From positions 1 to 64,000 of the forward strand of contig JAFUOH010000010.1 of the NCBI GenBank assembly GCA_017482055.1: a stretch of DNA of 64,000 nt, written 5' to 3'. Position numbers and translations under genes: made by a program. The notes under the pieces were generated by a model. The model had not been told where the DNA came from. It saw nothing but the letters and a program-made list of their open reading frames with translations, and did not search any database. Position 1 is the first letter of the stretch, and every line of letters starts with the position of its first letter. Shown in pieces: positions 55,801 through 61,938 of this stretch. The DNA comes from Clostridia bacterium. GTDB taxonomy: Bacteria; Bacillota; Clostridia; Oscillospirales; CAG-272.

Positions 55801-57040
55801 TGGTCGTACCGTAGCTGACAACCGACTTTGTACAAGTGATCTGGTTAAAGTTAATCTTCTTGCCGTCAAGTCCGATGTCATTTCCGCCGTCACTGTCGAT
55901 CCAGCCCGCCGCAATGATCTCGGGATAGTCCACACCGCCGGTCGTAGCAGTAACGTTACCTACCGACGAGGATGCAAAGCGCAGACGTCCGCTGGAGTCG
56001 GCGCTCTGACCGCTTCCGCTTTCATGGAGTGCGGCACCGAAGGTCTGCACAAATTGAGACACAGTCGAATCGCCGTCCGGATATTCGGGGACAAAGTCAT
56101 AGATGAAGAGCTGAGAGCCGACCTTTCCGTTGCCGTCCACGCCCTTGCCTACATTGTCATAGGTATCATTCATACCTGCGGTGATGATTACTTCATCTAT
56201 ATTATCGTTGTCAACGTCCTCTGCAAGTATCTGCACAACGGGAGTATTTCTTAATACTCTGCTCGCCTTTGAACGGGTTTTTGTAAGGTCGTCTTGTCCT
56301 AACAAGCTAAACACATTCTCGTTAAGCACATCACGCACCCAAACGATATTCTTGCCTTCAATCTTGTACTCCGCAATCGCAGGAGAAGCGCTCTCCATGC
56401 GAGGAATGTACGCAATAATAGTGTCAACGCCGTCGCCGTCAAAGTCACCTGCCGCAACCGATACAAAGCCGGTGGTTGCGTATGCGGCAACATCATCAAG
56501 GTTATTGATGCTATCGCCATCTGCAAGGTTATATGTATTGGTTACACGGTCGCCGTTTTTGTCAGTGACGAAAAGCTCCAGCTTATCGCCGCCCTGCCAA
56601 TAGGCTACAGTCGCAACATATTCCTTACTGCCTGTGCCGTTGAGGTCGATGGGCGAGGTATCCATCATGGAAAATCCGTCGTCGTTGCCCTCGTCCTTGG
56701 AGCCGATAAGCTCTCCGGTACCGCGCACCGTCCCCATCGTAACGCCATCGTAGTCACGGGAACGGAAATATCTGCCATCCTCATGTCCTTCGACATAGTA
56801 CAGCTCATTCGCTGTGAAGAGCGGGAACCATTCCTGGGTTCCGTAAGGGTTGTCGGCTTTGAACTGTGCCACCTGTTCGGCAGTGAGATCGCCCTCGATC
56901 ATAATACCGAACGCGTCACGGGTTACTGTGGGTGTTCCGGCGCCCGTTTCGGCTGCGGCGATAGGTATCGCCGCAGCCGACGAAAGCGTCAGCGCCAAGG
57001 AAAGCAGCATAGCTGTCAGCTTGTGAAAACGTTTTTTCAT
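46844..57040 (-). CDS. Giant SLH-anchored surface protein (3398 residues)
   Basis: A signal peptide (MKKRFHKLTAMLLSLALTLSSAAA) leads to FG-GAP/VCBS-like repeats (about 110-580; GDFDGDGVDTIIAYIP, EDVDNDNIDEVIITAG). A fibronectin type III domain (about 884-980) and an Ig-like domain (about 990-1095, SYQWQKREPNSSW) follow. Next is an Ig/Big-1-like region near 1400. About 15 InlB-B/bacterial-repeat-type units lie between about 1680 and 2850 (pattern ATPDxxYxVxxWxVNG). A Gly/Ser linker near 3100 precedes three SLH repeats (about 3213-3398; FTDLKYDEWYHDAVHYAIEND, ITREQLATMLYRYEQ). It is attached to the cell-wall polymer and projects outward; an adhesin or S-layer-associated role is inferred. The frame is unbroken over 10.2 kb. 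It has its own promoter and terminator. Confidence 0.92.
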   Translation of the reverse strand: MKKRFHKLTAMLLSLALTLSSAAAIPIAAAETGAGTPTVTRDAFGIMIEGDLTAEQVAQFKADNPYGTQEWFPLFTANELYYVEGHEDGRYFRSRDYDGVTMGTVRGTGELIGSKDEGNDDGFSMMDTSPIDLNGTGSKEYVATVAYWQGGDKLELFVTDKNGDRVTNTYNLADGDSINNLDDVAAYATTGFVSVAAGDFDGDGVDTIIAYIPRMESASPAIAEYKIEGKNIVWVRDVLNENVFSLLGQDDLTKTRSKASRVLRNTPVVQILAEDVDNDNIDEVIITAGMNDTYDNVGKGVDGNGKVGSQLFIYDFVPEYPDGDSTVSQFVQTFGAALHESGSGQSADSSGRLRFASSSVGNVTATTGGVDYPEIIAAGWIDSDGGNDIGLDGKKINFNQITCTKSVVSYGTTIGNYSHSSLGSVDTKEFVYGGFYDDSVEALVPVQVFSPWGAGYADAIFAGGVVYKIENNQITELYHRDYFDDDDDGIGSHIITNGLIIDVTAGNFTNDPDGREQLVFATMQKQHSVNDYFSCMYTYTCDEGSYQDPGQGWNSYDDGWLTYDNADAFITLCAPDLDPTDSTVVRIKNVTRTYTEPEVLAILEATPYFAEIPDSLNNSETSYGKSDTAGVGSSSSNTLQTNIVAGFEWSMDDIFAGFACGAGFEASIENNFTWTTSNEQYETFEVNYANDSGENAVIVYRRPVIAYEYEVRGSDKNLVLAKEGELSTSMISVDEYNEAAAQYGLDVIPEGLLGEPGNPFSYRSSSAGLKNAATKDNLTTQYNGTGTVTQSFTNGTSTSSEYEYELNTSFTAYGLVFGAKVGGGAGYAHTTSESTVNTTEIAKSGTVSGVTEEGYDFQWQFAHWNTTINGTEVPVLGYIVKDVVAPPSPPTGLSVDEITTTSATVTWNHGSRPAEEYRIYQYFAANDKYIQIAAVDGTETSCTISNFLPGETYTVVIRAYTEPTGNGGIGGESVNSEALAFATAPEGAAPIMIDGAYDVHTMAGSDAEFTVDVILPGEKYTTVSYQWQKREPNSSWVDIKDEEKFTLTLENVTQDMDGTLYRCEIGALYLGSLITYYGDVGKLNVGKASTEATLTVEGHTGGYGTVAEPYLGKADYLKQSGTNKTETVTKANLKIDHNDTELIVYGTANGESIGAPYYGYDAENGDYYALTESESAFTVDGKIETAIVKSYSGINAAPAGFDSEAQMSYDEGDTTYYLFAEVAGTTRTPIEVPAPEEGEDAVEAVDTRLESLTDITYYWIADGVVYTYGENGTVGDKVTDMSVDELYSVYVKTETNIVLGRGETYTVEEIGESEDDTEYNDVSELCYYSVIYTPATEGGEGVDSTPASYAVTAFTESESVKYTLNSEEYDFDSSNLTVVTTEVTNTVETPIYTLEEGTTITLNAVVTDNTGATLSSSDVAFRMINTVTGAVDELKAVTNSTGEASVTWHAPNADLYRIEVVVSGSGKYLGSVSETKYYDALGTETGVNTTEYRVLLTSDGKALVGMMPFGETFSYELQSREVGSSGWNDYAPQPDETFTYTVTAPGKSETKVDGAGYTPDAAGVYIVRVYKGSSLDATNVIASASLEVTRLSITIAPTWNVTPVSTDDITLTSTFGRHTDEYLKTIFNISCPYFTNNSSSGVFTVTLSYKNSTEADEFKNNFHATLKSGAFTIKPSSAPVYFESGENGSLVGRSGENLFLMESGSSRTSGILLTFNAEPNTGYAVDKWIINDVEYDRAGAEHPDWFEFDGDSLVIDSFDASEGSEQIKDGALEVRVAFKSASNAITYSVNGAGGNISAVNDSDTDIASGTSVANGANIVITAKPDANYVVDSWIVNNETYTWEDGTVYRGETLTLEDITSNYTVVVSFTAGAEYDITTSVYSEAGNPAAELATISAVDAESGEQLASLEGISKHTSVTFTASLNATNNTVKEWQTSTDGVTFTTVSGSGGKDSFTLYNLDADTDVRVIVTSAQSYTLNYSVVLNGETVDDSDIAKLLAYGNGVGLDNGGSYGAYIPVEFELSLNSDYYVDEWSENVTPDEDGQSANLASLNENTSVVVTIAEKPEVSVAADDNGTTTVDGINKDADDIDVVVGEDEAKHVDLGSDIVITAAPDENYYVSEVKVNGTAVYTDNADEYTGEEMTFDVENVTKDTEITVTYAEKPIVTFAGDENITVTAELDGDELTSGDHIEKYSENIVFTATPDMGYETDKWILDQTEAAPENDDLTENDITVYTVEDPVTANVVIGVTAKAIPQYTLTLATEKIDDNGSHGSISAAVTRKSLDDYDEEITQSGEFYRDSDITINVTPEDGYRIQYLEWNINGNTGKAMSIPEELLHNIQGDITVTARFVQRGDGIVIEPIDEESTGGYVSEAAAAGVDVLTGGHLEEGVDLELTATVKPGYEVEGWYNDDVLVDGTEGETKYTYKVKGDDETVIIVKFRQTLYTIETEITNGKIETATLTGGKARGGESLTFTATPDIGWAVSDWTVNGVSQNVSGNTFNWTVENGLAADDPTDTFTVKAVLVRSSFVVTYTDTVGGKLTSETASGTYVTKDETVTITAAADTGYTFKGWKVNGKTAAETSEILTLTMSEDYEVEAVFEADTYTVTFVTTGSKGTITATADGETVKSGDKVPHNAELTVTVKPSGTNMVNKWTIDGITPSGYEMSDTADAALTYTTTVTGEINITVEIIECPKYTVTVTAGDNGKVSDTSVIVSRNGSVTLTATPDAYYQFDCWTVDGEADETGGTTLTLNDIKKDMTVEASFKPAVRYDLTFAVVCETGNTSTATVTSGGTEIYPTADASVRLVGNSTVVFTASPAMNGDNNADMVASWTVNNIKQDTVANVFTIDKLTEKTHVVLTFEKYEGFSLPESGEGYTVSEIVRTPADTSPAGEIRKGGDISFKVSPAKDCTMTKLIVNGVDCLSEESNGISAVKNSDGSYTVTIEDISEAIELVAESLQFRVVVDDLTEVPAELDDKYATLKALKADLEDAVTDESKNFKDVAYFDITLQYTTDGGTTWKNADKDHFPAEGFEVAIDYDDIDSDADRTYTYTVIHMFTSNMDGNRVGDTEVVDHTEKTSGIEFTVTSLSPFAVGYYKKSTTGSGTGSGSGSGSGGGSSSVTYLIKASASEGGEIDPEGRVRVDRGDSITFTISADEGYVIKDVIVDGDSVGALDEYTFRRVTAAHTIEAVFEKAKVDVPVVDKPDTVISDCTEATCPMKPFTDLKYDEWYHDAVHYAIENDLMNGISQNTFDPSGTVTRSMIVTILWRLEGKPFVNYMMTFTDVESGTWYTEAVRWAASTGIVEGYNAETFGPDDAITREQLATMLYRYEQHKGGGFTGMWMYQLKFPDLDSLSMWAVEAVSWCNMKGVINGNGAGMLNPKGEASRAEAAQMLLNYAKVD

Positions 57041-57156
57041 AAGTCATAAGTTCCTTTCAATAGGTTAAATGGTCTCAAAATAATATAGCCTCGAAAATTC
57101 GGATGTACTCACCGCCGCATATCGGGCGACTTGGACACCCCATTTCCCCTTGTAAC

Positions 57157-57186
57157 ATTATATCATATATTAGTCCGCTTTTTCAA
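57157..57186 (-). promoter_or_regulatory. Promoter of the giant surface-protein gene
   Basis: On the minus strand TTGAAA (57181-57186) and TATAAT (57157-57162) are 18 bases apart, about 110 bases upstream of the ATG at 57040. Confidence 0.65.
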
Positions 57187-57229
57187 TAGTTTGACGAAAA
57201 TTTTTTTGGATTTTTTTGAATTTTTATGT

Positions 57230-57247
57230 AAGGGGACGCCGCCCCTT
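57230..57247 (-). terminator. Short terminator overlapping the stop of the ClpP-like gene
   Basis: On the minus strand AAGGGG and CCCCTT pair around CGGCGT and are followed by ACATAAAAATT. The stem begins at the stop codon. Confidence 0.5.
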
Positions 57248-57947
57248 ATCGCGCCCCCGATTCGTCTATCATGCCGTGGAGTGCTCCCAACGCTGCGGAG
57301 AGACCGCCGACCTCGTCGATGAGCCCTGATTTCACCGCTTCCTCGCCGTCGATGATGGAGCCAACATCCGTAGCTATCTCATCGGTGCGCATCATAAGCT
57401 CCGTGAAGCGCTCCTTACCGACTTTACTGTTGCGGCAGACGAAATCGGTGATGCGCTCCTGCATCCGTCGGAGATTTTCAAAGCTCTGCGGCACCCCCAC
57501 CACCAGTCCGTTGGTACGCACGGGATGAATGGTCATGGTGGCGCTGGGAACGATAAACGACCGCTTTGCCGCTACCGCAAGCGGTACGCCGATGGAATGT
57601 CCTCCGCCGAGCACGATCGAGGCGGTGGGCTTTTTCATACCCGCGATCAGCTCGGCAATGGCAAGCCCCGCTTCAACGTCGCCGCCCACGGTGTTTAACA
57701 GTATCAAAAGCCCGCCAACCTCGCGGCTTTCCTCGATTTGACACAGCAGTGGGATGATGTGCTCGTATTTGGTGGTCTTGGCGGTCTCACCTAAAAGATA
57801 GTGTCCCTCGATCTGTCCGATTATGGTAAGGCACTGTATGGCATTTTTCTGCCCTTCTGTGATGACTGTACCCGTTTTTTCAATGCTGTCAAGGTTTTCG
57901 GTGGATGCGAGGGGCTCCGAGGTGGTGTTTTTATCGTTTGTGTTCAT
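57246..57947 (-). CDS. ClpP-fold serine protease (TepA-like)
   Basis: From the ATG at 57947 (AAGGA ten bases upstream) this is 233 residues. It has the ClpP/crotonase-type fold, with LLNTVGGDVEAGLAIAELI (84-102), the catalytic serine in GGGHSIGVPLA (Ser118) and the histidine in TMTIHPVRTNG (His141). It resembles Bacillus TepA (translocation-enhancing protein), which is ClpP-like but not part of the ClpXP machine. There is no signal peptide. The N-terminal 35 residues are polar and probably disordered. It is the lone gene between the giant surface protein and the divergent pduL. Confidence 0.85.
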   Translation of the reverse strand: MNTNDKNTTSEPLASTENLDSIEKTGTVITEGQKNAIQCLTIIGQIEGHYLLGETAKTTKYEHIIPLLCQIEESREVGGLLILLNTVGGDVEAGLAIAELIAGMKKPTASIVLGGGHSIGVPLAVAAKRSFIVPSATMTIHPVRTNGLVVGVPQSFENLRRMQERITDFVCRNSKVGKERFTELMMRTDEIATDVGSIIDGEEAVKSGLIDEVGGLSAALGALHGMIDESGAR

Positions 57948-58019
57948 AATTTTTGCTTCCTTTCGCCGTTTTTCATAGAAATACACCTTTAGTTTTTACA
58001 AAAATCCACCTTTTTATTA

Positions 58020-58048
58020 TTTACTTTTGCGGGAATTTGTGGTACAAT
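58020..58048 (+). promoter_or_regulatory. Sigma-A promoter of pduL
   Basis: TTTACT (58020-58025) and TACAAT (58043-58048) are 17 bases apart, about 55 bases before the ATG at 58102. Confidence 0.7.
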
Positions 58049-58101
58049 ATTTATATATGGCATTTTGCAAATATAAATTTAATTCTGAAAGGACAACTAT
58101 C

Positions 58102-58677
58102 ATGGAAAACAAAGTACTTGTTGAAACCTCCGCAAGACATGTGCATCTCTCCGAAGAGCACATTGAGATCCTTTTCGGTAAGGGCGCGACCCTCACCCAC
58201 AAAAAGGACCTCTCTCAGCCCGGTCAGTTCGCGTGCGAAGAGCGCGTAACTCTCGTTGGCCCCAAGAAGCCCATCGCTAACGTTATCATCCTCGGTCCCG
58301 CTCGCCCCGCAACTCAGGTTGAAGTTTCCTTCACCGATGCAAGAACTCTCGGCGTAAATGCTCCCGTTCGTGAGAGCGGCGATGTTGCAGGCTCCGCAGG
58401 CTGCAAGCTCGTAGGTCCCGCAGGTGAGGTCGAGATCTCCGAGGGCGTTATCGTTGCTAAGCGCCACATTCACTTAACTCCCGATGATGCCGCTAAGTTC
58501 GGCGTTGAGGACAAGCAGGTCGTATCCGTAAAGGTGGAGAGCGCAGACCGCACCACCGTATTCGGTGACGTTGTATGTCGCGTAAGCCCCAAGTTCGCAG
58601 CAGCTATGCACATCGACACCGATGAAGCTAACGCAGCTTGCGCATTCGGTGAGGTTTACGGCGAGATCATTAAGTAA
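58102..58677 (+). CDS. pduL: Phosphate acyltransferase PduL
   Basis: This enzyme exchanges CoA and phosphate on acetyl or propionyl groups, making acyl phosphate that acetate kinase can turn into ATP. From the ATG at 58102 (AAAGGA eight bases upstream) it is 191 residues. It has two related beta-barrel halves and the zinc-binding histidines in ARHVHLS (11-17) and KRHIHLTPDDA (120-130). No microcompartment-targeting N-terminal helix is present, so it is a housekeeping cytosolic form. Codon use is strongly biased (CTC, CGC, GTT, AAG), like the two genes downstream, which suggests high expression. The longer start at 58027 lies upstream of the -10 box and is rejected. Confidence 0.93.
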   Translation: MENKVLVETSARHVHLSEEHIEILFGKGATLTHKKDLSQPGQFACEERVTLVGPKKPIANVIILGPARPATQVEVSFTDARTLGVNAPVRESGDVAGSAGCKLVGPAGEVEISEGVIVAKRHIHLTPDDAAKFGVEDKQVVSVKVESADRTTVFGDVVCRVSPKFAAAMHIDTDEANAACAFGEVYGEIIK

Positions 58678-58708
58678 TTTCAAGGCAATTAAGTAACTTC
58701 AAGGCAAT
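58671..58708 (+). repeat. 19-bp tandem duplication at the pduL stop
   Basis: TAAGTAATTTCAAGGCAAT (58671-58689) is followed directly by TAAGTAACTTCAAGGCAAT. The first copy contains the stop codon. Confidence 0.8.
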
Positions 58709-58771
58709 TACTGTATAAAACCATGCGGAATTATACATAATATGTAAATAAAAAACAAAGGAGACAAGAAC

Positions 58772-59464
58772 ATGAACTATACTCACGAAGTTGAACAGAT
58801 GTGTTGTGTAGCCAAGGGTCCGAAGCACGGTCCCGCGCCCATTCCCGAAGAAGGCAGATGGGTAAAGGCTTACGAGATCAAAGACATTTCCGGTCTTTCT
58901 CACGGTATCGGCTGGTGCGCACCTCAGCAGGGCATGTGCAAGCTGACACTCAACGTTAAGGAAGGTATCATCGAGGAAGCACTCGTTGAGACCTGCGGCT
59001 GCTCCGGTATGACTCACTCCGCTGCTATGGCAGGTGAGATCCTCCAGGGCAAGACTCTCCTCGAAGCTCTCAACACCGACCTCGTCTGCGACGCTATCAA
59101 CGTAGCAATGCGCGAGATCTTCAAGCAGCTCGCATACGGTCGTACCCAGACCGCATTCTCCGAGAACGGTCTGCCTGTAGGCGCTTCTCTGGAGGATCTC
59201 GGTAAGGGTCTCCGTTCCCAGATCGGTACCATCTTCGCAACCCGCGAAAAGGGTGTTCGTTACCTCGAGATGGCTGAGGGCTATATCCTCGAGCTCGGTC
59301 TTGACAACGACAACGAGGTTATCGGCTACAAGTTCGTAAACCTCGGCAAGATGATGGATGCCATCAAGGCAGGCACCGATCCCAAGGAAGCATACGAGTC
59401 TAACATCAAGACTTACGGCAGATACGATGACGCTGTTAAGTATATTGATCCCAGAAAGAACTAA
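58772..59464 (+). CDS. NifU-like iron-sulfur scaffold protein paired with GGGtGRT
   Basis: This 230-residue protein has a NifU N-terminal-like core: WCAPQQGMCKLTLNVKEGIIEEALVE, then CGCSGMTHSAAMAGEILQGKTLLEAL, which corresponds to the GCGSAIASSS region of IscU/NifU. Cysteines at 49, 56, 75, 77 and 106 could bind a metal or an Fe-S cluster. The C-terminal 100 residues are specific to this subfamily. It is encoded 18 bp upstream of the GGGtGRT gene, a pairing common in gut Clostridia. No role has been shown; Fe-S chemistry is inferred. Codon use points to very high expression. Confidence 0.85.
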   Translation: MNYTHEVEQMCCVAKGPKHGPAPIPEEGRWVKAYEIKDISGLSHGIGWCAPQQGMCKLTLNVKEGIIEEALVETCGCSGMTHSAAMAGEILQGKTLLEALNTDLVCDAINVAMREIFKQLAYGRTQTAFSENGLPVGASLEDLGKGLRSQIGTIFATREKGVRYLEMAEGYILELGLDNDNEVIGYKFVNLGKMMDAIKAGTDPKEAYESNIKTYGRYDDAVKYIDPRKN

Positions 59465-59482
59465 GAGAGGAGGAGCACGAAT

Positions 59483-60493
59483 ATGTCTAACAATGTAAAG
59501 TTTGAGGGCAAGGAAAGAAGACTTGCCGGTATTGAGGCTTGCCTCGCTGAGTACGGCATCAAGGATCTCGAAGAAGCAAGAGAGATCTGCCTCGCAAAAG
59601 GCGTTGATCCCGACGCAATCGTAAAGGGCATTCAGCCTATCGCATTTGAGAACGCAGCTTGGGCTTACACTCTCGGCTGTGCTATCGCAATCAAGAAGGG
59701 CTGCAAGAACGCTGCTGACGCTGCTGAAGCAATCGGTATCGGTTTGCAGGCATTCTGCGTACCCGGCTCCGTTGCATCTACCCGTAAGGTTGGTCTCGGA
59801 CACGGTAACCTCGGTGCAATGCTGCTCCGTGAGGAGACCAAGTGCTTCTGCTTCTTAGCAGGTCACGAGTCCTTCGCAGCGGCTGAGGGCGCTATCGGTA
59901 TCGCAAGAACCGCTAACAAGGTAAGAAAGGATCCCCTCCGTGTTATCCTCTGCGGTCTCGGTAAGGACGCTGCTTTCATTATCTCCAGAATCAACGGCTT
60001 CACCTATGTTTGCACCGACTATGACTTCTACACCGACGAGCTTAAGATCGTTTATGAGAAGGCATACTCCGACGGCGACAAGGCTAAGGTCAAGTGCTAC
60101 GGCGCAAACGACGTTCTCGAGGGCGTTGCTATCATGCGCCACGAGGGTGTTGACGTTTCCATCACCGGTAACTCCACCAACCCCACCCGCTTCCAGCATC
60201 CCGTTGCAGGCACCTACAAGAAGTGGGCGCTTGAGAATGGCAAGAAGTACTTCTCCGTTGCATCGGGCGGCGGTACAGGTCGTACCCTCCACCCCGACAA
60301 CATGGCGGCAGGTCCCGCTTCCTACGGTCTGACCGACACCATGGGTCGTATGCACGGCGACGCACAGTTCGCAGGTTCTTCCTCCGTTCCCGCACACGTA
60401 GAGATGATGGGTCTCATCGGTGCCGGCAACAACCCCATGGTTGGTATGACCGTTGCTTGCGCTGTTGCTGTACAGGAAGGCATGAATAAGTAA
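59483..60493 (+). CDS. GGGtGRT protein (function unknown)
   Basis: This 336-residue protein carries the family's name motif SGGGTGRTLHP (261-271). Other strongly conserved-looking stretches are VPGSVASTRKVGLGHGNLGAMLL (94-116), FLAGHESFAAAEGAIGIARTANKVRKDPLRVILCGLGKDAAF, ITGNSTNPTRFQHPVAGTYKKW (228-249) and GSSSVPAHVEMMGLIGAGNNPMVG. Glycine-rich loops suggest nucleotide or phosphate binding. AGAGAGGAGG precedes the ATG. It is translated right after the NifU-like gene and shares its biased codon use. The family has no established reaction. Confidence 0.92.
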   Translation: MSNNVKFEGKERRLAGIEACLAEYGIKDLEEAREICLAKGVDPDAIVKGIQPIAFENAAWAYTLGCAIAIKKGCKNAADAAEAIGIGLQAFCVPGSVASTRKVGLGHGNLGAMLLREETKCFCFLAGHESFAAAEGAIGIARTANKVRKDPLRVILCGLGKDAAFIISRINGFTYVCTDYDFYTDELKIVYEKAYSDGDKAKVKCYGANDVLEGVAIMRHEGVDVSITGNSTNPTRFQHPVAGTYKKWALENGKKYFSVASGGGTGRTLHPDNMAAGPASYGLTDTMGRMHGDAQFAGSSSVPAHVEMMGLIGAGNNPMVGMTVACAVAVQEGMNK

Positions 60494-60556
60494 GATATCA
60501 GCGGACTTTTTCTAAAGTCGGTAAGATCTTGCCCACGTAGATCCAACAGAATAGAG

Positions 60557-60606
60557 TTAGACACATCATTTGGGATTTTCCCCGATGATGTGTCTAATTG
60601 TTTATG
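60557..60606 (+). terminator. Terminator of the NifU-like/GGGtGRT operon
   Basis: TTAGACACATCAT pairs with ATGATGTGTCTAA around a GGGATTTTCCC loop and is followed by TTGTTT. Its core stem AGACACATCA recurs in the hairpin at 61891. Confidence 0.8.
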
Positions 60607-60700
60607 GAGAATTTTTAAAACTGCGCATAAACAGGGATGCTGCAGGAAGAATTACATCAGCTTCCGCCAAAACCAAGTCCACACAATATCGCAAAAGCTA

Positions 60701-60730
60701 TTGACAACCCGCCGAACAGTATGATATAAT
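60701..60730 (+). promoter_or_regulatory. Sigma-A promoter of the sialidase-like gene
   Basis: TTGACA (60701-60706) and TATAAT (60725-60730) are perfect consensus hexamers 18 bases apart, about 40 bases before the ATG. Confidence 0.8.
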
Positions 60731-60771
60731 CAATCCAAACAGCAAAATATTGCAATTAGGGAGGTTTTATC

Positions 60772-61836
60772 ATGCAAAAATTCGTAGTAAGCCGAGACGA
60801 TTCCATTTACGAGGCGTGGCCCGATGTTGTGCTCTGCGATTCGGGGCGCATGGTCTGCATTTTCACCGAGTGCAAGCACCACGGTGATCGCGCCGACTCG
60901 CGGCTGGTGTACGCCATCTCCGACAACCGCGGCAGAACATGGTCGAAGAAGCGTTATCTCTCCGAAATAGGCGCACAGAACGGCTTCTACGATGCCGCGC
61001 GCATCACTAAGCTGTCCGACGGACGGCTTGTCGTCGTCTGCGCCTATCTTTCGTGGAAAAGCGAAGCCGAAAGATTGGAACGCTTGAAAAATGCCCACAA
61101 CCATCTGTGGTTCAGCTCCGATGAGGGCGAGACCTGGGAGGGTCCCATCGACACGCCCGCCCGCGGTATCGTGCCCGACAAAATACTCGAGCTTCAAAGC
61201 GGGCGCTGGCTGCTTGCCGCACATCACCCAAGCCCCGACCACGGCAAGCTTACCGAATACCTTTGGTATTCCGACGACAAGGGTGCCACGTGGAGCGAGC
61301 GCATTTTGCTTGCAACCGACCCGCGCTACAATCTCTGCGAGGTATCAATGGTCGAGGCAGAACCAAACGTGATCGTTGCCTTTTTCAGAGAAAATTCGGG
61401 CATGGGTTGGGACTGCTTCAAGTCCATGTCCAAGGATGGCGGCGAGACCTGGGAGGGCGTCTACAACGTTCCGTTGCCCGGCTGTCACCGTCCCACCGCA
61501 GGCTTCCTTAACGATGGCAGCCTGCTTGTGACCTACCGCTTTATGCAGGGCGGCAAGGGCTGGCTTGGCGCGTGGACACAGAACACCTTCGGTGCGCTCC
61601 TTAACCGTGACGAGCTGCTCGCCACCGAGCGCAGTGGTCAAGCGGCGCGCATATTCCCCATCGACTTTGACCGCAGCTCCGTCTCCGACGGCGGCTACAC
61701 GGGCTGGGTACAGTACCCCGACGGCGAGATCTACATCGTCAACTACATCGTGGACGATGCGCCCAACGCGCAGATACGCGGCTATTCCCTCCGCACCGAC
61801 GAACTGCTGATAATTCCGCCTGCGGAGGAAAAATAA
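60772..61836 (+). CDS. Sialidase-like BNR-repeat protein
   Basis: This 354-residue six-bladed-propeller protein has four Asp-box repeats: SDNRGRTW (50-57), SSDEGETW (115-122), SDDKGATW (167-174) and SKDGGETW (220-227). Sialidases (GH33) use an arginine triad, a Tyr/Glu pair and an Asp. Candidate residues include Arg77 in YDAARITKL and Arg240 in GCHRPTAGF. There is no signal peptide, so it would act inside the cell on imported sugars or belong to a related non-sialidase propeller family. GGGAGG lies seven bases before the ATG. It is a single-gene operon with its own promoter and terminator. Confidence 0.82.
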   Translation: MQKFVVSRDDSIYEAWPDVVLCDSGRMVCIFTECKHHGDRADSRLVYAISDNRGRTWSKKRYLSEIGAQNGFYDAARITKLSDGRLVVVCAYLSWKSEAERLERLKNAHNHLWFSSDEGETWEGPIDTPARGIVPDKILELQSGRWLLAAHHPSPDHGKLTEYLWYSDDKGATWSERILLATDPRYNLCEVSMVEAEPNVIVAFFRENSGMGWDCFKSMSKDGGETWEGVYNVPLPGCHRPTAGFLNDGSLLVTYRFMQGGKGWLGAWTQNTFGALLNRDELLATERSGQAARIFPIDFDRSSVSDGGYTGWVQYPDGEIYIVNYIVDDAPNAQIRGYSLRTDELLIIPPAEEK

Positions 61837-61890
61837 ATCAGCGTGTTTGACGCGGACTTTTCGAAAACGGCGGTGAGCTTTAACGTAAAA

Positions 61891-61932
61891 CAGACACATC
61901 ACTTCAACTCCGACGTGATGTGTCTGCTTTTT
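61891..61932. terminator. Terminator between convergent sialidase and MBL genes
   Basis: CAGACACATCAC pairs with GTGATGTGTCTG and is followed by CTTTTT on the plus strand and TTTTA on the minus strand. It shares the stem core AGACACATCA with the terminator at 60557. Confidence 0.85.
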
Positions 61933-61938
61933 ATTCGA

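Noticed and set aside
58102-58677. A bacterial microcompartment locus around pduL
   Set aside because: No shell-protein genes or encapsulation helix are present; this is a stand-alone phosphotransacylase.
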